DNA of 5,575 nucleotides from assembly GCA_039920645.1 (NCBI GenBank), contig JBDSDI010000113.1, forward strand, positions 1 to 5,575. The letters are read 5' to 3'. Shown here in pieces: positions 5,138 through 5,575 of the stretch. The position numbers and the translations under genes were made by a program. Numbering within the stretch: the stretch's first letter is position 1; each line of letters starts with the position of its first letter. Source of the DNA: CAMCVE01 sp039920645 (lineage in GTDB: Bacteria > Bdellovibrionota > UBA2428). The notes beneath the pieces were generated by a model. That model did no database searches. It saw only the letters and a program-made list of their open reading frames with translations, and was not told where the DNA came from.

Positions 5138-5575
5138 CTCCGACCAATAGGCAACTTTTGGTCCATTAAACTGCCACTCGGCAGTGGGAGATTTCAGGAT
5201 TGGTTTTTTAGACAGAGTTGAAAAGGCTTCAGGGAGTTCCCCCGAAGCCTTTTTCTTTTGTGGTGATTGGATACGAGACGCATCTGCATTGGCAGAGACG
5301 TAGAAGCCCTCAAGCCTTCCTTGGTTCAAAAACAAAACATCATACATATTTCGGATAAGCCGTTTTAAAAGTGCAGGACTGGCTTTGGGCAAAGCTTTTT
5401 TAAAACTCAAGAGGCGCTCTTCAATTCCCGCGATGGCCTCTTTGGGTTCCATCAAGTCATCTTCTTTTTCCAAAAGCTCAGCCAGAGTTTCTTGATGGCG
5501 CTTTTTTTGATTGGAAAGCGTTTCTAATTTCTCAGCTACAAGCTGGGAAGCGTTGGAGCTTAAAGAATTCTGAAG
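5108..5575 (-). CDS. C-terminal part of a recombinase-like protein, 5' end outside the window
   Basis: On the minus strand the frame is open from the right edge to the TGA at 5110-5108, 155 visible residues; the TTG at 5473 and ATG at 5452 are internal. Residues about 10-60 are a charged coiled coil (EKLETLSNQKKRHQETLAEL, then IEERLLSFKKAL). Then comes PALLKRLIRNMYDVLFLNQG and GRLEGFYV at about 67-93. This order, a coiled coil, an L.RLIR helix, then a hydrophobic strand and G.L..FY, resembles the tail of serine recombinases after their zinc-ribbon region. The catalytic domain is not visible, so the family call is inference. After residue 100 the sequence is a Lys/Ser/Pro-rich tail without recognisable motif. 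The last nine residues, WWTRTGSNR, are encoded by the antisense of the tRNA 3' part. Low GC (43% over 5281-5575 by hand count), codon use richer in A/T, and the tRNA contact all point to transferred DNA. Alternatively it is another phage or island protein. Confidence 0.6.
   Translation of the reverse strand, partial: LQNSLSSNASQLVAEKLETLSNQKKRHQETLAELLEKEDDLMEPKEAIAGIEERLLSFKKALPKASPALLKRLIRNMYDVLFLNQGRLEGFYVSANADASRIQSPQKKKASGELPEAFSTLSKKPILKSPTAEWQFNGPKVAYWSEWWTRTGSNR
5170..5187. repeat. Two alternative overlapping hairpins between tRNA and terminator
   Basis: ACTGCC (5170-5175) pairs with GGCAGT (5180-5185) around ACTC. The overlapping CCACT (5174-5178) can instead pair with AGTGG (5183-5187) around CGGC. 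The two stems exclude each other. They could help 3' processing of the tRNA precursor or be part of an attachment region; both ideas are speculative. Confidence 0.3.
5221..5259 (+). terminator. Rho-independent terminator of the tRNA transcript
   Basis: AAAAGGCTTC (5221-5230) pairs perfectly with GAAGCCTTTT (5244-5253), and inside it GGG (5232-5234) can pair with CCC (5241-5243). The tract TTTTTCTTTT (5250-5259) overlaps and follows the right arm. On plus it would end the tRNA transcript 84 bases after the CCA end. On minus, only a four-T run follows, so termination there is likely weaker. The hairpin lies inside the reading frame of the recombinase-like gene, over residues about 108-118 of its visible part. 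Confidence 0.8.

Noticed and set aside
4842..5150. Plus-strand frame of 102 codons running through the tRNA
   Set aside because: Its Arg-rich start is a shadow of the lipoprotein gene and its end (SSVGRAPQWHCGG) is the translated tRNA, a well-known artefact.
5170..5209. Hairpin 5170-5185 with the later T-run 5204-5209 as the tRNA terminator
   Set aside because: The T-run begins 18 bases after the stem, too far for an intrinsic terminator; the hairpin at 5221-5253 with an adjoining T-tract is a far better fit.

Overview
The window looks like chromosomal DNA of a Gram-negative, didermic bacterium. It encodes a probable outer-membrane beta-barrel ending in Phe, a lipobox lipoprotein, and a large, probably exported helical protein with many cysteines. 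Moderate-to-high GC, long lineage-specific secreted proteins and a likely sigma-54 promoter would fit a Bdellovibrionota or other former 'deltaproteobacterial' lineage. That placement is only an inference from style, and no marker gene is present.

Layout. Positions 1-2883 (+) are the 3' part of a very large gene of unknown function, open at the left edge. A 77-base G-rich gap with two small hairpins (2884-2960) separates it from a convergent small gene (2961-3200, -) for a 79-residue coiled-coil protein. That gene has a clear ribosome binding site and a near-consensus sigma-54 -24/-12 element. A 252-base divergent intergenic region follows. Next is a two-gene operon on +: a beta-barrel outer-membrane protein (3453-4262), whose last codons overlap by 13 bases the start of a lipoprotein (4250-5008) with a DNRLRE/CBM96-like domain. 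Downstream is a complete tRNA-Ala with anticodon GGC (5062-5137), with its own sigma-70-type promoter and a rho-independent terminator at 5221-5259.

Right end. From just after the tRNA to the window edge the DNA becomes AT-richer: 127 of 295 bases (43%) are G+C over 5281-5575, against 47-65% in six 60-base lines I counted in the left genes. This stretch carries, on the minus strand, the 3' end of a gene whose product resembles the coiled-coil C-terminal tail of a serine recombinase. Its stop codon lies inside the tRNA. The simplest reading is that an integrated element, or its remnant, starts at the 3' end of tRNA-Ala(GGC) and continues beyond the window.

How the genes relate. The barrel and the lipoprotein are probably made together and may work together at the outer membrane. 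The small coiled-coil gene is likely regulated separately through sigma-54. The large left protein has no visible link to the others. I see no CRISPR array, insertion sequence, riboswitch or clear defence system.
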